A stretch of DNA of 64,000 nt, from NCBI GenBank assembly GCA_016098155.1, contig JAAAJB010000061.1, forward strand, positions 17,663 to 81,662, in the 5' to 3' direction. Below, in pieces: positions 23,225 to 35,441 of the stretch. The notes beneath the pieces are model-generated. The model saw only the letters and a list, made by a program, of their open reading frames with translations. It ran no database searches and had not been told where the DNA came from. The position numbers and the translations under genes are program-made. Positions within the stretch are counted from its first letter, which is position 1. The number at the start of each line of letters is the position of its first letter. Source of the DNA: Actinomortierella ambigua (lineage: Eukaryota; Mortierellomycota; Mortierellomycetes; Mortierellales; Mortierellaceae).

Positions 23225-24038
23225 GGTATTTGTTTTTTTATTTTTCTTTTCTCACTTTGAAAGTAGGGAGGATAAGAAAGAAATGAAGTGAATGAATGAA
23301 AGAATGACAATGAATGCTTTGTGAAATGAGAGGAAGAAACTCCACTACTGCCAGTGGGAAAATGGAGAGGAGAAAGGATGCCGGAAGGAGGAGAAGGTTT
23401 GGGAACTGGTCGTTGTTTATGTGTTATTGGCGGTGCACTTTTACCTTGTACGACATGTGTTTGCAATGCCTTCTTCTATAACTTCACATTCCGAGAGTAC
23501 ATGCGAGAGCCGATTTCATGCACGAAAATGGGGGACACTCAACAAGTCGGTAGTGTCACCCACCCTTGTATGATAGACTACTACTCCCAATCGATGAATG
23601 CATGTTCAAGAAGGGTTGATGATGGTCGCTTTTGATTTCTACTAGTATTGCAGCGGCTATGTTGGTTGGATGGTGTTGGTTGCTGTTGCAGTTTTAGCTC
23701 TCTCCATTTTTTTTTTTTTTTGGGTCTTGAAGGTTTGTTTTGTTACCTCCCACTTTTTTGTTTCGAACCTTGCTCCATACGATCGTCTGTCTACACAGGA
23801 TCTGTTGAGTTTGCGCCCAAGGCCGGAGACAATACCGCATTGCTTACCAACCATAATGGTCCTCCCACTTTCTCTTCTCCAAAAAGACGCCCACAGAAGG
23901 AGCGTAACCGTTCTGCTTCTACTGGATAGGCCTTTTGATTCATTTCATTTTTTATATTCTCGACACTGTCTAGATATTAGGCAAAACAAAGTTAAGAGAG
24001 AGAGAGAGAGATAGAGAGAGAGAAAGGAGAAAGAGTTT
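23225..24038. other. Intergenic: copy C promoter and VWA8 3' flank
   Basis: No gene is recognised. The region has a short purine-rich leader of copy C, a T-run at 23708-23721, and a GA microsatellite at about 23995-24024 just after the VWA8 stop. Confidence 0.5.
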
Positions 24039-27000
24039 CTAGGCCTTGAGCATCGAACTCAAGAAGATCGACTTCATGATTTGGGGGAGTTCTTTGGTAT
24101 CCCTGCAAACATGTGCGTGGCTGCCCAGAGCCGCCTTGAGCTTGTCTGCCTGGTCGGCCAGCGAACCAATGAAAATCATCGAAGAGGTAACACGGTCATC
24201 CGATTGTAAGACTGTCAGGAGATTGGGAGAGAAAGAAAGGTTGCAAGACAGAGAGGTAGAGTGTTAGAAGGTAGTTGAAGACCCCACTTTCCTTGGGGAA
24301 GAAAAGATGAAAGCACAGACAGTTGCGACTTACTGCGAGCGAGATCTTCAGGCTTGATGTTGTACTGGCCAATGTTGGCATCGGATAGGACAACGACGAT
24401 ATAGTCATCGGCATCCTCCTTGACAATCTCCTTCATGGCTGTGGCCGTGGCTGCCAGCGTGTTATCTCCCGACAAGCAGTACTGTGAGTGGGCACTCATC
24501 TGGCTGAGGATCTTGAACACGTCCTTCTCTGTTCGTGGGTACTTGCCCTCCTTGACAAACTCGAGCGCTGCAGAGTCGCCAGAGTGGGCCACAATCTGAT
24601 AGGCAAACTTGTGTTCAAACGAACGGAAAGACTCCATGATCACTAGATTTTGTTTGTTTGTTGTTGTTGTAGGGTCGTATACCGAAAACCAAAACCAAAC
24701 ACAAGGTAAGTGACTGTGGAGAGAGACAAAAGTGTGCATGGTCAAAACCAACAAATAAAGAAAAACAACAAACAAACAATGTTACACTTACTCAGGGCAA
24801 CTTCCATGGAGCGTTCGAGACGGCGATCATGCGTGTTGAAACGGTACATACTGGCCGAGAGATCAAAGACAAAGTACATCTTCTTGGGCTTTTGTTGGAA
24901 ACCCATCTCAGGATCATTTTCTCCGCGCAGCTTGTAGATGTTATGTTCTCCTGTCAGACCCTCGATGCTATTCAACGGAGAACCATTGAAGATGGGCCAT
25001 AGCAGATGAGTTTGCGACCTCCCTTCCGTTCTTTTGTTCCTTTCATAGAAAAGAGTTTCACGAGTCAGACAGACCCCCCCCCCACTTACAGCTTTGTATC
25101 ATCGAGGTCGCCCGAACTCTGGTTCTTGAGCCACACACGCTCCTTGTTCTTCGCCTCAATGCTCTCAAGAATGACACGCAACTCGCGGATCTCGCGCTGG
25201 ACATTCTCATGATATTTCATGTAAAGGTCTGCGTCGGCTTTGGTCATGCTCATCGATTCTAGGTGCTTGCGCATCGTCATGTTGTGCATCTCCATCTGAG
25301 CATCTGAAATCAACTGGGGCGGAGGAGCCGTCGTACGCTAAAGAAATAAAAAAGAAAGCAAGCGAGAGGAATATCCCCGTTGTGCGTGTGAGAAGGAGCA
25401 CCTTTCAGAAGAGCATCATTCATAAATGAACGAAGGTAGGGAAGAGGTATTCCACCAAATAAAAAAATATAGAGAGAGAGAGAGGGCGACTTACAATCTC
25501 CAGCTTGGAGACATCTTCAAACGTAGGCTTTCGACCCTCAGTCGGAGGCGTCTTTCGCTGGCCCGAACCTGACCCACCGCCTTCGCCAGAGCCTTCGCCA
25601 GAGCCATCACCCTCACCCTCGCCCGAGCCGCCACCGCCACCACCGCCTCCTCCGCCGCTAATCACCGACATGGCTTCACCACCCATGCCGTCCGGCAACG
25701 GGTCGCCCTCTTCGCTCTCGGGAAGCTGCAAAATGGGCTGACCATCGGCACCGACAAGCTCTCCTTGCGCATTCACGTACTGGCCCTGCTCATCGCGGTA
25801 CAGGATCGCGAGCGTGCGGGCGTCCAATGTACCGACGAGCTTCTTCCAGGTCGAGGCCGCCTGGAACAAGTCTGCGGCATCGACCTGCCAGACGCGGACA
25901 AAGCCTGCATTGTCCATTGTCAGTAGGGAGCCATTGGGAAGCTCACAGACCGAGGCGACGACGCGGTCAAGCTGTGCGCCCTTGAAACCAGTGATGGGTG
26001 CATCCTCACGCAGCGTGCTCGTCACGGGGATCGAGAGTGGGATCGTGACTCGCCAGATGCGCTTCTCGGAAGGGCTGAACAGTTCCAAGGAGCCTTCGCC
26101 TCTACCATTCTATTTTGCATTTTTTTGTTGTTTGTTTGTTTCGTTAGTTGGTTGATAGCGGAGAGAAAAACAAAAAGGAGAGAGACCAGCAGAAATGGTC
26201 TAGTGCATGCTCGAAAAACACACCCCCTTCCCCCCAACGATCATGCAGGCAAACAAACCAAATAAACAATAGACTCACAGGAGAAGGAATAATCTTAGCC
26301 ATCTGTTCGGTCTTGCGCAGATAGATCGATGCACTCTGAAGGTTCGAGTACATGTTACGGACGTTGTCGTCTGAGATAGGCCGCATGTACGAGTAGACAT
26401 CAAAGCCAGCCTCGGGATCAGCCGCCAAGATGCTCTCCACGTTCTTGGCCTGCGACACCACCACACCATCGTTCGTCGTGTGCATTAAACGGATCGACCC
26501 ATCGGCATCGGGAATGGCCTCGGTAATATATGTCAGACGCGTCTTGTTCTTGCCATTGCCGAGTCCCGAGATGGTCACGGGCTGGATGTGGTCTGGGGCT
26601 GGAGCATCGGTCTCTCGAGCATAGACGAGGTAATAGTCGCTCTTCACGCTGTCACGAACCACCCAAACCTTTGGACTCAGCATGTAGAAAGCCACGATGG
26701 GGACTGGCAACTCGACCGTGTACTGGTTGCCGGTGTTAAAGTCAACCAGCACAATGTTCGATCGGTTTTCCTGAGAAAAGGCTAGGTATCCCAGATGAGC
26801 CATGGACTTGTCCATCGTCGACGCCAGTGGTGACAGTCCATTCAGCTAAAACAAAGATAAATGACAAAAAAAAAAGTCCGATGGACAAACATGATGGTGA
26901 GTAACACAAGGAAATCCTCCGTCTCAGGTGACAATTTCACGCGGTTCAAGCATGACCATTGCAATCCCCTCTCTCCTCCGTATCGCATACTAGGAGTTGT

Positions 27001-30000
27001 TCCTTTGGATCATATACCATAATCGAGACAATCGAGCTCTTCTGAGTATCGAGCGACAGCAGCGAGTTATCGCCCGGGTTATGCATGCACACAAATCGAC
27101 CACCCGAAGTTGTCTTGACCATGGCCAACTTGAGTCGTGGAGGCGCACGCTGCAGCGGGAAGTACTCATACATATCGGCGCTTCGGACCGTGCGATGGGC
27201 AGCGTCCACAAAGTGCAGCGTCACCGGGTTGGTAGTGATCGCGTACAACATGCCGTTGCCGCTGTTACCATCGTCGACCAGGATATCCAACGCCTCACCT
27301 CGAGTTGGGATCTTGAAATGGTACAGTTGCTCCGAGAACACGACCGATCGACCCTCGGATCGCTCCAGATCCCGTGGTGTGCCAGGTGTGACGGTCCAGC
27401 CACCGCGGAAGACGATGGCCTGGGTCTTCACGGGCACGGGCTGAGCCTTCTCATGGGGTGACTTTCTCCAGGTCTCGGTCAGGATGGGGTCCGAGACCTG
27501 GACCTGCTTACCCAACGAAACGGCAAACTCGGCATCCAAACCAACAGGGATACCGTGCTTCTGGAAGGTCTCGATGAGCATCGTCTTGGAGTCTGGGTCA
27601 TACTGGTCAAAGTCAAACACGTTCTGCAGGATGCGCGAGATACCTTCCTCGGGGTAGATTTGCATATGACGGACGACATTGACCAGCTCACGCGTCGAGT
27701 ACGGGTACGACAACATGCCCTCGTCGACCAGCACACGCAAATCCTCAAAGGCCGCCGTCAGCTTGAGCAACAGCTCCTCGGGCACGTCCGGTCCATACTT
27801 GCGCAGGAGGAACATCTCCGACTCGGCGTCCGGGTTATCGACCGCATGACAGCTAAACACATCGCCGACCTCACGGAAAAAATCGTTGCCCAAGAAGGGG
27901 AAACCGGGACGGTTCGCCAGCACCATCATGCGGAAATCTGGGTGAATCACAATCTCGTCCTCCTCGGTCGTTCCCTCCGTCGGCCGCGACACGATCCGAC
28001 GACCGTCCGACAACACCATCTGCCCATCTTCCAACAGGTTCCGGATCACACTCGTCACATACGTCGGCGCCTTGTCCGCCTCGTCAATCACCAATATGTA
28101 GCCCTCCTGGACGGCCTTCACGAGGGGTGAGTCCTCGTACTGCAGGACGCCATCGACGATCGACGGCGTCGCCGTCAAGCTCTGCACCGTTGTGTCGCGG
28201 TGGAGCTGGATATATTCGCGGGGCAGATGCAGCAGCTGAAGGAAATAGTCTGCAAGCTTGTTCTTGCCCACACCTTGGTTGCCAATGAGCAACAAATGTT
28301 CGCCCAGCTGAAAGTCCTTGAGCATCTCCATCAAAATCTCGGTCTGCTTGGGGTTCTCGTGGAAAACAATGTTGGGCACCAGCACTGGGTTCGAGTCTCG
28401 CCGCACGGGCTCCTCAATCTTGCCGATCCTGATCGAGCGCGGTGCTTTCCGATCAGGAAGTACCTCGATTTGCAGCTATTATAATGGTATTAGATAAAAA
28501 AGCTGGCGTGATTAGAAGGTCATTCTCTTCCTCCGACATATCCTCCCATCCCCCACTGTATCTGTTGCGGACCAAATTCAGAAGAGAGACGTACCTCGCT
28601 AGTCTTATAGGTCTTTGGCTTGGGGTGGATGCCCTTTGTCTTGAGCAGAGCGTTCAGTGCCTGCTTTGCAATGGATGGCAAGAAGCGTGAGAGAGACACC
28701 TTGTGGATGGCATCGTACAGGCATTCGTCTGGGAACACTGCCAAGCGGCGACAGATGCGAATCAGTTGGCTAATTTGGACAACAAACAAGAAAATACAAA
28801 AGGGTTATTATTCGATCGATTCCACTGGCGCTCGTGCTCACAAAAAGTGGCAACAAAAGGAACAAACAAACTCCATCATACCGAGTGGACATGGCGGAGG
28901 AAAGGGACTTGATCGTCTCATCCTGATCCGAGCGAAGGCGGTTCGCAAAGCTCAAGAGCAGCTTCAGATTCTCCTCAGAGACGCCCGGCGAGAGCGTCGT
29001 CAGGAGCAGCGTCTCCTCGTCCTGCGACAGCGGGCGCACCGTGATAAACTGGAACAGACTCACAATCTCTGGCGACAACCACGCGCCCGGTTTGCCACCC
29101 TCCGTTCCGTTCGACACCGGTCGCGCCAGCGACACAATCCGGAACGCCGGATGGATCTTCAAAAGCCCCTTCTCCACCATCTGCTTCTCAGACCAGCCAT
29201 GCTTGGCCTGCAGGGCCTCGTAATGTGCCGCCCGGAGCAGCTTGCGACCGTCCGGCAGAGCCGTCTCGCGCTCGTGGATCAATCGCTGCAGCGTCGCCAT
29301 GGTGCCGAACGAGAGCGTGTCGATGCCGTCCATGATGGCCAGGGCTCCGCTCAGGGCGGCCTTGACCAAGGCCGAGTTGTCCCAGACCGTATCACCGGCA
29401 AAGGTGGTGGAGCGGCGCTGGAGCAGGTCGCGCGAGGACATGTCCTTGTACAGGGGGATGTATTCGACCTTGTAACCTAGATTCCGTCCAAACTGGCGCA
29501 TGAGTGCACTCTTTCCGACACCTTTGGTACCAATCACGCAAAAGTCGCCCACGGCGTGCGCCATCATCATGCTGACCAGCGTCGTCATGTGGTACGACGT
29601 CTCGACAAACATCTCCGACGACTCGAACGGTACCGGCCCCGCCGCCATGTCCACCGTCACCTTCTTGCCAGAGTCGCCATGCTCAAACGTCGCCACGGCC
29701 GAGTGAGGGCCCGATCGCTCGATGCCCACCAACTTGTACATCGACTCGCACTGACGAATGATCTTGCCCTCGTCCTCATCAAACCCTTCCTCTTCGCGTC
29801 CAAGCCCCAACACGCCAAACCGCTGGTACGTCGCCTCGACCAGACTCCGCTGCTCGGCCTCGCAGGTCGGGAGGAGCGTCCAAGGGTAGACCAGGTCCAG
29901 GGCAAAGCGAGGCTGGGTCTCTGGGAAATGGCTCAGCAGCTTGACAGCGCTTTCGATCGAGACTGGAAACTCTGGGATCGAGACATTACCCATAGCAGCG

Positions 30001-31787
30001 GTAGCCGATCCTGTCGACTCTCCCATGTTCTGGTAGTGGCCAGCTCCGAGGACCATCGACACCGAGACCAAGCGTTCGAGCAGCGATGTAGGGACGTTGG
30101 AACCCCCGATACTGGCCAGATGTTTCATCTGCGCATCAAAGCCCGGTGCCTTGACATCGCGCGACTGGAAGCGCGAGCGCAACGGTGGGTCGAGTGGATG
30201 GCCGACATATTGCGGGACGGGCAAGCCCAGGGCAATCACGGTAAAGTCCTCGCTGACCTTGACCAACTTGTGTCGTTCCATGGTCTCGATGACCGACAGG
30301 CCTCCCTCGGCAACGAGCTTGTCAAACCGCGCCGGGTGGACGAGGAACCGACCATCTTCGAGCGCCATCTCGCGGTTCTCGAGTAGGTTGTTGAGCACGG
30401 GCAGCACATTGCGCTCCGCCTTTTCAATGCCGTCCAGAATCAAGATCCGGCCCTCCGTCGCCGCACGCACACAGGCTTGGTCGACGTAGTAGGCCGTGCC
30501 CCCGACAATCTCGCGACGCTGCTTGAGGTCGCTCTCCGTCACGTCTTTGGACAGAGGGACGTATTCTACCTCGCGGTTGGTCCTTTTTGTTGTTGACGTT
30601 GCATTGAGTTGAAGAAAAAAAATAGTGCAGATTGTGTTAGACAGAAGGGTAGCACCTAGCCTGGCCTGGCCTGTACTTTTTTTTTTTTTTTTGAAAGAAA
30701 ACAAAATAGATCTTGAAGGACTTACAGCTCAGCAAACTTGAGGGCAATGGACCGACGGAGATGGCCAGGAGGTCTACGTGGACGAGAGAGAGGAATCGCA
30801 TAGGAAGTTGGGGGTAGTGTGCGTGTGTGCGGATTAGAAGGGTGTGAGAGCTAAAGTTGCCTTGGAACAAGGTTCTTTTACGAGATCGTCATCTCGTCGG
30901 TAGAAAACAACGGCTCCATACCCGATCAAGAACATGTCCTGACGCAGCTTGTCCTTCTGCATCATCCTAAGTAGTTTCACAAGACAAGATCTTTGATGGG
31001 TTTGAATGTGCACGATTTCCACGTGCTTTGTGTATCCGTGCCAGGGTGTCATTTAGACAATAATTTCCCTCCCCTCTCACTTCACTAATTCCTTTACCAT
31101 CGGAGGTGTCGCAAAACTTCCTATGAAATGACAACAGAGCACAAAAGGAACAAAGGAAAAGGAGAGAGACAGAGAGGGTGAGCAAAGAAATAAACCTGTT
31201 CGTTGGCCCAAGGTGCTGAATGGTGTTTGCTGTCTGCTGAAAGTAAACGACAAAGAAATCTTTAGGAAAAACAAGGTTTGAACCCGAACCGATCACTTGT
31301 CCACTGTCCTAGTTGTTGATCATTACCTGAGAGTCTTCAAACAGCGGTTGATCGTAATCGGGAACAAACTCTGGGTTAACAGTAGGGCTGACAGCCACTG
31401 TGACATCGCCAATGCGGACTTCACCATAGTCTTTGGAGTGTTTCGAGTTTTTGAAGAGAAGGAGAAACGATTTTTTTGTTATGAGATTCGTCGAGGGCAA
31501 ATATCATTGACCAATGGGCGAAAGGATCGAAACAGAGGCTATGTTGGAATGGGATGTGGATGACCAGAATGCTGCGCTGAAGCGGGGCAGAAGGACGTGT
31601 TGGAAGGGAAAAAAAAAACTGTCTACGGTCGTTTTTAAGTACCTGATCCAGAAGACGTGGACTTTGCGGCCTGGATTACCAGCCTGCCGGATCCATCGGG
31701 GTGATGGTCGATCACATAGTCAGCCGTGTGAGACAAGGCTCGCTGGAGATGCTCAAGTCGGTTACGCGCAGACTCGGATGGATCCAT
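24039..31787 (-). CDS. VWA8: VWA8-type AAA-ATPase with C-terminal von Willebrand A domain
   Basis: Large dynein/midasin-like AAA protein, mitochondrial in animals. Fourteen exons: 31787-31643, 31430-31327, 31120-31098, 30966-30922, 30773-30726, 30582-28882, 28769-28595, 28475-26991, 26845-26279, 26109-25495, 25337-25090, 24967-24792, 24642-24334 and 24211-24039. They give 1,937 aa (human about 1,905). The first AAA module has a degenerate P-loop, LIGPPGHLRRS. The second has a classic one, GTKGVGKSA (about 475). The third has GNQGVGKNK (about 813), with Asn in place of Ser/Thr, and a Walker B, ILVIDEADKAP. A Gly/Ser/Glu-rich linker follows, about 20 residues before ...RKTPPTEGRKPTFEDVSKLEI. 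The VWA domain has an intact metal site, DLSAS (about 1754). No clear mitochondrial presequence is seen, so location is uncertain. Confidence 0.95.
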
Positions 31788-34700
31788 GGTGTTGTCTGAG
31801 GTAGGCGTTTGTTAAGAAGTGGGGGGGGGGATAGGGAGAGGCGGAGGAGAAGAGGTGAGAAGGAAGGTTGCAGTCGGAGGAAGAGAGGAGAGGAATGAGC
31901 AATGCTTTGTGGAGTGGTGCGCAATGGCTAAACAAGGGTCGTCGACTGAACTATTATCCGGAGGGTGGGAGGGGAGAAAGGGGTGCAATGGAGAGGAATG
32001 AAGGGGAAGAGAGTCGATGGAAAGATGGGTGAATGAGAGTGAAGAAGGGTCAGGAGAAAAGGAAGAAAGTGAACAAGGCTCTAAGCTTGGACAATAGTTT
32101 GTTCTCCACTTACACAAAGTGTGGAAGCAGGGTGGGGGAGGGGTGGGTTATTGTATTCTCTCCCCGCGTGCGTGCGTGTGTAGCCCCTCCCCGCAGGGGC
32201 GTTGGAGCGGTGATCGCACTTTTGCCGTGCCGTACCTGCAGGTAGTCTCCATCACTGTTGATCAACTGTTGTTTTCTCCAACTGCCCGGCCCCCCACTGC
32301 CTCCGTTGCTCGGGGAGTTTTGCGATTGCCCACACAACTGAACCCTGCGACACGTGATATCGGGCACAACCAACTTTTTTTTTTTGGGCATAGGAAGAGT
32401 GGGGGTGGACATTGGCAAGATCCCGGCTCGCACAAAGGGGAGGGGGGGCGACTCATGTGGGAGGGGATGATACTTTAGCGGTTTGATCCCCTTTTACAGG
32501 CATTGAGCCTGTGCTTGAATGGATCCCTGTTGGAACGTCTTTTTTGGTGCCACTTTCGACGACGGAGTGAGAATACACAAGTCCTGACCCTCCCTCACCA
32601 CCCTCGACTACTGCTGAGTGAGCAAAATGAATCGTACGAGACAAAACAAAAAAAAGGTCCCACAGAATGAGTCGGACATGAATGGCCTGTCCGCTGGGAT
32701 TGACTCGGCCCTATAAATTGAAGGCGGCTCTGGGACTGTTTGTGTTCCTTGTCTTTATTCTAACCTATAAAGACTGACAATAACTTATGTTATGTATTCG
32801 GTAGTTGATGATCTCGGCTATGTTGCAGCACGTCAGTCTTTTCTCTTTTCTGGCCTCTCGGGGTCGGGATTGAGGGAAGTCGGGCGAGATGGCATAACTG
32901 CCACAGATATCTGATGCCGTCCCTTATTACAACACAAAAAAGGAAAAAAAAAAAAAAAAAAAGGGCGCCACGATGAAATTGATTACCCACAAATCCCATT
33001 CAGTTCTGTTGAATTTAAAGTTCATTTCATTCTGGAGCTCTCTTTGTTCCGCCGTCGAGTCCATATCTGTTGTGTGTGTGTGTGTGTGTGAAGAGAAGAA
33101 AAGAAAGAGTAGTGTGTGTATGTGGTCGTGCCCTCCCTCTGTTGACTGCTGCTGCTTCTGCTGCTCTTGTTGCTTCCTTCTTCCTCCTCTGCCGCTGCTG
33201 CTGTCACCTACCCTTCAGTGTACACAGAGCAAAAAAACGAGAAAGAGAGAGAGGGAGTGAAAGAGAAAACAGAACGAGATCCAAACCTTGTTTGTTTGTC
33301 CTTTTTGTTGTCTGACCCACCCACCCACTCACCACCACCACCACCACCACTTTTCACCACCACCACTTCCCTCCTCTGTATTCCCCTCTTCTTTTCTTTT
33401 TCTATTTCTCATTCTCTTTCTCTTCTCCCTTCTCTCTCTCTCTCTCTCCCTCATTACTCTTTCCTACATTTATTCATTCCTCCATTCATTCACTCATTAC
33501 CATCCAGCATCGACTGCACTCTTCTCTTTTGTTTCTCCATACAACCCAACCCTGTCTTCCCTTATTGCTGGAATAGACCACCTCTTTTTTTTTATTTTTC
33601 CCAGAAACCCTCTCTCAACGTTTTTCTGGGTTCCCTTTTTTCCGTGTAAACCCTCTTACCCGTCCTTTCCTATTGTTTCTAGTGGTCAAAGTAAGTTACC
33701 GATGGGACACAGAACCAACAGAAACAAACGACACCGTCTCCAACAACTCTTACCCCTTCCCTACGCACACACACACACACACATACAACACTGATCCTAC
33801 ATACATACAAACATACATACATACAATCATTACTCACTGAGTGAAGAGCTTGACGACACTACTCTGGATCCATGTGGGAGGAAAAAGTGGATAGATGAGG
33901 CGCGAGTGTACAGGGGGAGCCTCTTGAAGGCGAGGAAAAAAGGAGGAAGAGAAAGAGGAGGAGGAGGAGGGGGTGAGGGCGTGACAGGAGGACAAGGGAA
34001 AGGGAGGGAGGAAGAGGAAGGAGGACAAAGGAGGAAGGAGGAAGGAGGAGGGAGGAGGGACCATGCTGCAAGGGATATTGTGTGGGTTGCAAAAAAAAAA
34101 AAGTGCTGAAAGGCAGGACATTTAAAATATGAGGGAACTCAAGCAAGCAAGGAAGGAAGGAAGGAGAGACATTTGTTTATTTGGCACAAGGGAAACGGAT
34201 GCTCGATAATACCACCCACCCGGCCATCAACAACCATCAACAACCTTTCTTTATCTATCACTATCACTCTGCTAAATACAAAATGATGGAATGATAGAGT
34301 GCACGGTTACAACAAGCTGGTGCCCCCAAACGGAAGTGAAGAGGAGATAGTAAGAGTCGTGATGATGAAAAGAGAGACAGTCAGTGGTTGTTGGTTGGTT
34401 GGTTGGAGGGAGAGAGAAGAGGAGGGGGGGAAGGTAGGATGGAAGAGAGATAGAGAAGGAGGGGGGGAAAGACGTGGAAGACCAGACAGACAGACACGCA
34501 TACACATATGGAGGGGAATGCGCGCGGATGACAGCAACAGGCAGGGAACGAAACAAACCAAAGACAGACAGAGGAAGGAGGGGGGAGAGAGATGTGCTGT
34601 ATGTGTGAGATGTGTGTGGATGCGGACCATATAGTTGTATTTCTTTGGGACAACAGGGACAGGGAAAAAAAAAAAGAGGGCACAGGGAGAAAAGAGAGAA

Positions 34701-34975
34701 TAGAAAAAGGCGACTTACCACTGTCGTGATATGTTCTCTTTTTTTTTTTTTTTACTGATTTGATCAGTGTGAGTATAAATGGAGTGGATTGAATTGAGGT
34801 TGAATACCCTTTGGATGGAGCGTATATGTGTGTGCACACACACTTTTTTTTCTTTCAACTGATGTGTCTCACTCTATATTATTTTTATATATGTACTTTG
34901 TTCAGGGCTGGCTGGTGGGAAGGACACAAAAAAAAAACCTTGCATCTTTGTTTGTGTGTGTGTGTACAACAGACG

Positions 34976-35011
<36 letters not shown>

Positions 35012-35441
35012 CTCTCTCTTCTCCCTCCCTTGAAAGTGTGTTTGTTGAATGGTCAAAGTATGGGTTGATTGAAAGTTGTTTTGTTTGTTGGTGTCGCTTG
35101 TTGTGGTGGTGCCGTGCAAGTGTGTGTAGAGTTGTGTTGTGCGTGTGCGTATGGGTGCGTGTGTGTGCTGTCGCTGGGTGGGTGTTGCCCCTCCCTTCTC
35201 TCTTGTCTTTACTCTTTTTGTCGCAGCTCTGCTCCTCTTTTCACTCCTTTTTGTCTTTTTCGTTTGCTCGCTCGCTCACTTCTCTCTCTCTCTCTCTCTC
35301 TCTCTGTTTCTCTCTCATATACACTTTTTTTTATCGCTCTTGATTGTAAATTGACTTGCGCTTTATCACTCCACCATCACTTCCGCCTTCCACTTTTTTT
35401 GTCGCGCACTATTTTTTTAGTTTGAGACAACTTGTCCATCC
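31788..35441. other. 3.6-kb divergent intergenic region
   Basis: No protein or RNA gene is supported between the VWA8 start and the zinc-finger gene. Content is strongly low-complexity. There are purine-rich blocks near 31820-32060 and 33905-34080. A GT run lies at 33072-33090, CAC repeats near 33330-33365, a CA run at 34977-35009 and CT runs at 35282-35306. The last 2.4 kb are likely an extended promoter and leader of the regulatory gene at 35442, as often seen for fungal transcription factors. Unannotated leader introns are possible. Confidence 0.5.
34977..35009. repeat. (CA)n microsatellite
   Basis: About 16 CA units lie roughly 430 bp upstream of the zinc-finger protein start codon. Confidence 0.9.

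Noticed and set aside
31196..31236. Possible VWA8 exon reading QTANTIQHLGPTNR
   Set aside because: Its donor (GTTTAT) is poor and it ends in the wrong phase. Leaving it out and joining 31327 directly to the 23-nt exon 31120-31098 gives the family-like SQEVLRHLRWMMQKD in frame.
31255..31310. tRNA-like phrase GGTTCGGGTTCAAACC on the minus strand
   Set aside because: No matching acceptor stem or anticodon arm can be formed, and it lies inside a VWA8 intron.
33834..34146. Phe/Leu/Pro/Ser-rich frames on the minus strand
   Set aside because: They are a translation of purine/pyrimidine simple repeats. No conserved segment or splice structure is seen.
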